64,000 nt of DNA from Terriglobia bacterium (GTDB lineage: Bacteria > Acidobacteriota > Terriglobia > Bryobacterales > UBA6623). Location of the stretch: contig VXMF01000002.1 in assembly GCA_009841225.1 (NCBI GenBank), positions 253,426 through 317,425 on the forward strand. Direction: 5' to 3'. Below, in pieces: positions 62,971 to 64,000 of the stretch; the first letter of the stretch is position 1, and each line of letters starts with the position of its first letter. A program made the position numbers and the translations under genes. The notes below the pieces were generated by a model. It was not told the DNA's origin. It did not search any database and worked only from the letters and a program-made list of their open reading frames with translations.

Positions 62971-64000
62971 ATGCGCAGCGGAATCGTCTCGGCGGCTTGT
63001 GTCTTGATGCTGGGTGCCTGCGGCCCCAGCGTCAGTCACTTGGACGAGTCACGCCAAGCCACCGGGGTCAAGGTCGGCGAGGTGACCCACGACTCGGCAG
63101 TCATCTGGACCCGCGTCACCGAGTCCGCCGAGCGGAGGGCCGACGGCACGCCGATCCGGGGACGTCCGGAGAAGACCGAGCCCGGCGAGGAGATCGTGCA
63201 GCTCGATCCCCGCGATCTGCAGGGATCGGTACCCGGCGCCCCGGGCAAGGTGCGCGTCCGCTACGCCGACAACGTGAACTTCTTCGAGCCCTTTGAAACA
63301 GACTGGTCTGAGGTCGGCGCGGAAAGCGACTTCACTCATCACTTTCAATTAAACGACCTAAAACATTCAACAATCTATTATTTCGAAACCGAGACCAGCA
63401 ATGTCGACGGGACCGTCTTGCACAAGCCGCTCTACGGGCGCTTCGAGACGGCACCTCCTCCGAACCTGTATGCCGACGTGACGTTCACCGCAGTCACCGG
63501 TCAGGCAAACCGGGATCATGATGCCGAGGACGGGTTCAAGATCTACAAGTCGATGCTGGATCTGACCCCCAACTTTATCGTCCCTACCGGCGACACGATC
63601 TACTACGACAGCGACGCACCGCTCGCGACTTCCATAGATCTAGCCCGGTTCCACTGGCACCGCATGTACAGCTTCCCTTCCTTGGTCAAGTTCCACCTCA
63701 GCGTGCCCGGATATTGGGAGAAGGACGACCACGATTCGTACCACAACGACAACTGGCCCGGGATGTCACGGGAGTACATGGGAACCTTCAGCTGGGAGCA
63801 GGGCCTGCAGGTTTACGCCGAGCAAGTGCCGATGAGCGAGCTGCCATACCGAACGTTCCGCTGGGGCAAGGGGCTGCAGGTTTGGATTGTCGAAGGGCGT
63901 GACTTCCGGTCTCCGAACGACATGCCGGACGGCCCGGACAAGAGCATTTGGGGCCGCGAGCAGAAGAGCTGGCTGATGGAGACGCTGCTGGCTAGCGACG
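62971..64000 (+). CDS. PhoD-like alkaline phosphatase lipoprotein (3' end outside window)
   Basis: Reads open from ATG 62971 to the window edge, ~343 codons so far. Signal with a good lipobox (LMLGACGPS). An N-terminal fibronectin-like domain (VGEVTHDSAVIWTRV, VRVRYADN, FETDWSEV) precedes the metallophosphatase domain, with metal-site blocks TFTAVTGQANRDHDAEDG and PNFIVPTGDTIYYDSD, and FHWHRMYSFPSLVKF. Resembles the PhoD/phosphodiesterase family of phosphate scavenging. The stretch 63329-63390 is strikingly AT-rich compared with the rest of the gene. TAGAAT is 8 nt upstream of the ATG. Confidence 0.82.
   Translation, partial: MRSGIVSAACVLMLGACGPSVSHLDESRQATGVKVGEVTHDSAVIWTRVTESAERRADGTPIRGRPEKTEPGEEIVQLDPRDLQGSVPGAPGKVRVRYADNVNFFEPFETDWSEVGAESDFTHHFQLNDLKHSTIYYFETETSNVDGTVLHKPLYGRFETAPPPNLYADVTFTAVTGQANRDHDAEDGFKIYKSMLDLTPNFIVPTGDTIYYDSDAPLATSIDLARFHWHRMYSFPSLVKFHLSVPGYWEKDDHDSYHNDNWPGMSREYMGTFSWEQGLQVYAEQVPMSELPYRTFRWGKGLQVWIVEGRDFRSPNDMPDGPDKSIWGREQKSWLMETLLASD

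Noticed and set aside
1..64000. tRNA genes, rRNA genes, CRISPR arrays, prophage or an origin.
   Set aside because: I looked for T-arm-like GTTCRANYC motifs, regularly spaced repeats and phage or replication genes by eye and found none that hold up; a covariance-model or CRISPR search would be decisive.

Overview
The window is a GC-rich bacterial chromosome segment with tightly packed genes on both strands. I count 58 protein-coding genes or gene remnants that I can support. I see no rRNA, tRNA or CRISPR array. The gene set points to Acidobacteriota, most likely the Solibacteres/Bryobacterales side of the phylum. The main clues are a large Oar-like TonB-dependent outer-membrane protein, several type I sulfatases, DUF1552, DUF1080 and sorbosone-dehydrogenase-like secreted proteins, a multi-CXXCH cytochrome, a PPC-domain protein, and many Tat or Sec export signals on enzymes. 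This assignment is inference from gene families and was not tested by a search.

Layout. 1-5 kb: the tail of an S1/P1-type nuclease that has lost metal ligands, a methyltransferase, an acyl-CoA transferase, then pgk and gap on the minus strand with an 18-bp palindrome upstream of gap. 5.6-10.5 kb: a KdsC-type phosphatase, a broken M28 peptidase, the three-subunit proton-translocating transhydrogenase operon (pntAA, pntAB, pntB) and a Tsx-like outer-membrane channel. 10.7-13.9 kb: an IS110 transposase remnant, an M61-like metallopeptidase and a Xre/RES toxin-antitoxin pair. 14-23.2 kb: a glycan-utilisation-like cluster made of a parallel beta-helix protein, three type I sulfatases (each with a CSPSR maturation motif) and the large TonB-dependent receptor. 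23.2-34 kb: mostly housekeeping genes (OsmC, M24 peptidase, bioA, rsmD, a DUF697 protein, hflX, amidase, hemH), interrupted by a FitA-type antitoxin with a truncated PIN toxin and by an orphan DUF1552 protein.

34-50 kb: secreted and periplasmic proteins (NHL/PAL-like propeller, ceramidase-like protein, M20 peptidase, PPC-domain protein, LolA-like protein), then DUF1385-prfA, a DUF1080 protein, a two-gene unit of a five-CXXCH cytochrome and a soluble-dehydrogenase-like beta-propeller, and a Tat-exported fumarylacetoacetase-fold enzyme. 50-55 kb: epimerase, lipid kinase, zinc-ribbon coiled-coil protein, acyl-CoA dehydrogenase and a small membrane protein. 55.3-56.9 kb: two type II VapBC-like toxin-antitoxin modules pointing at each other. 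57-64 kb: a pentonate-dehydratase-like IlvD/Edd enzyme, a Tat-exported aldo/keto reductase, moaA, erpA-like, nadA, a small secreted coiled-coil protein and a PhoD-like phosphatase lipoprotein running off the window.

Two themes stand out. First, there are several decaying genes (M28 peptidase, IS110, PIN toxin, nuclease ligands, RsmD catalytic motif) alongside toxin-antitoxin modules. Second, many start codons sit only 4-12 nt after a TANNNT box, which suggests leaderless or very short-leader transcripts. I did not find a multi-gene system that I can honestly call new. The best candidates for follow-up are the sulfatase/TonB/beta-helix cluster, the cytochrome/propeller unit and the degenerate enzymes.
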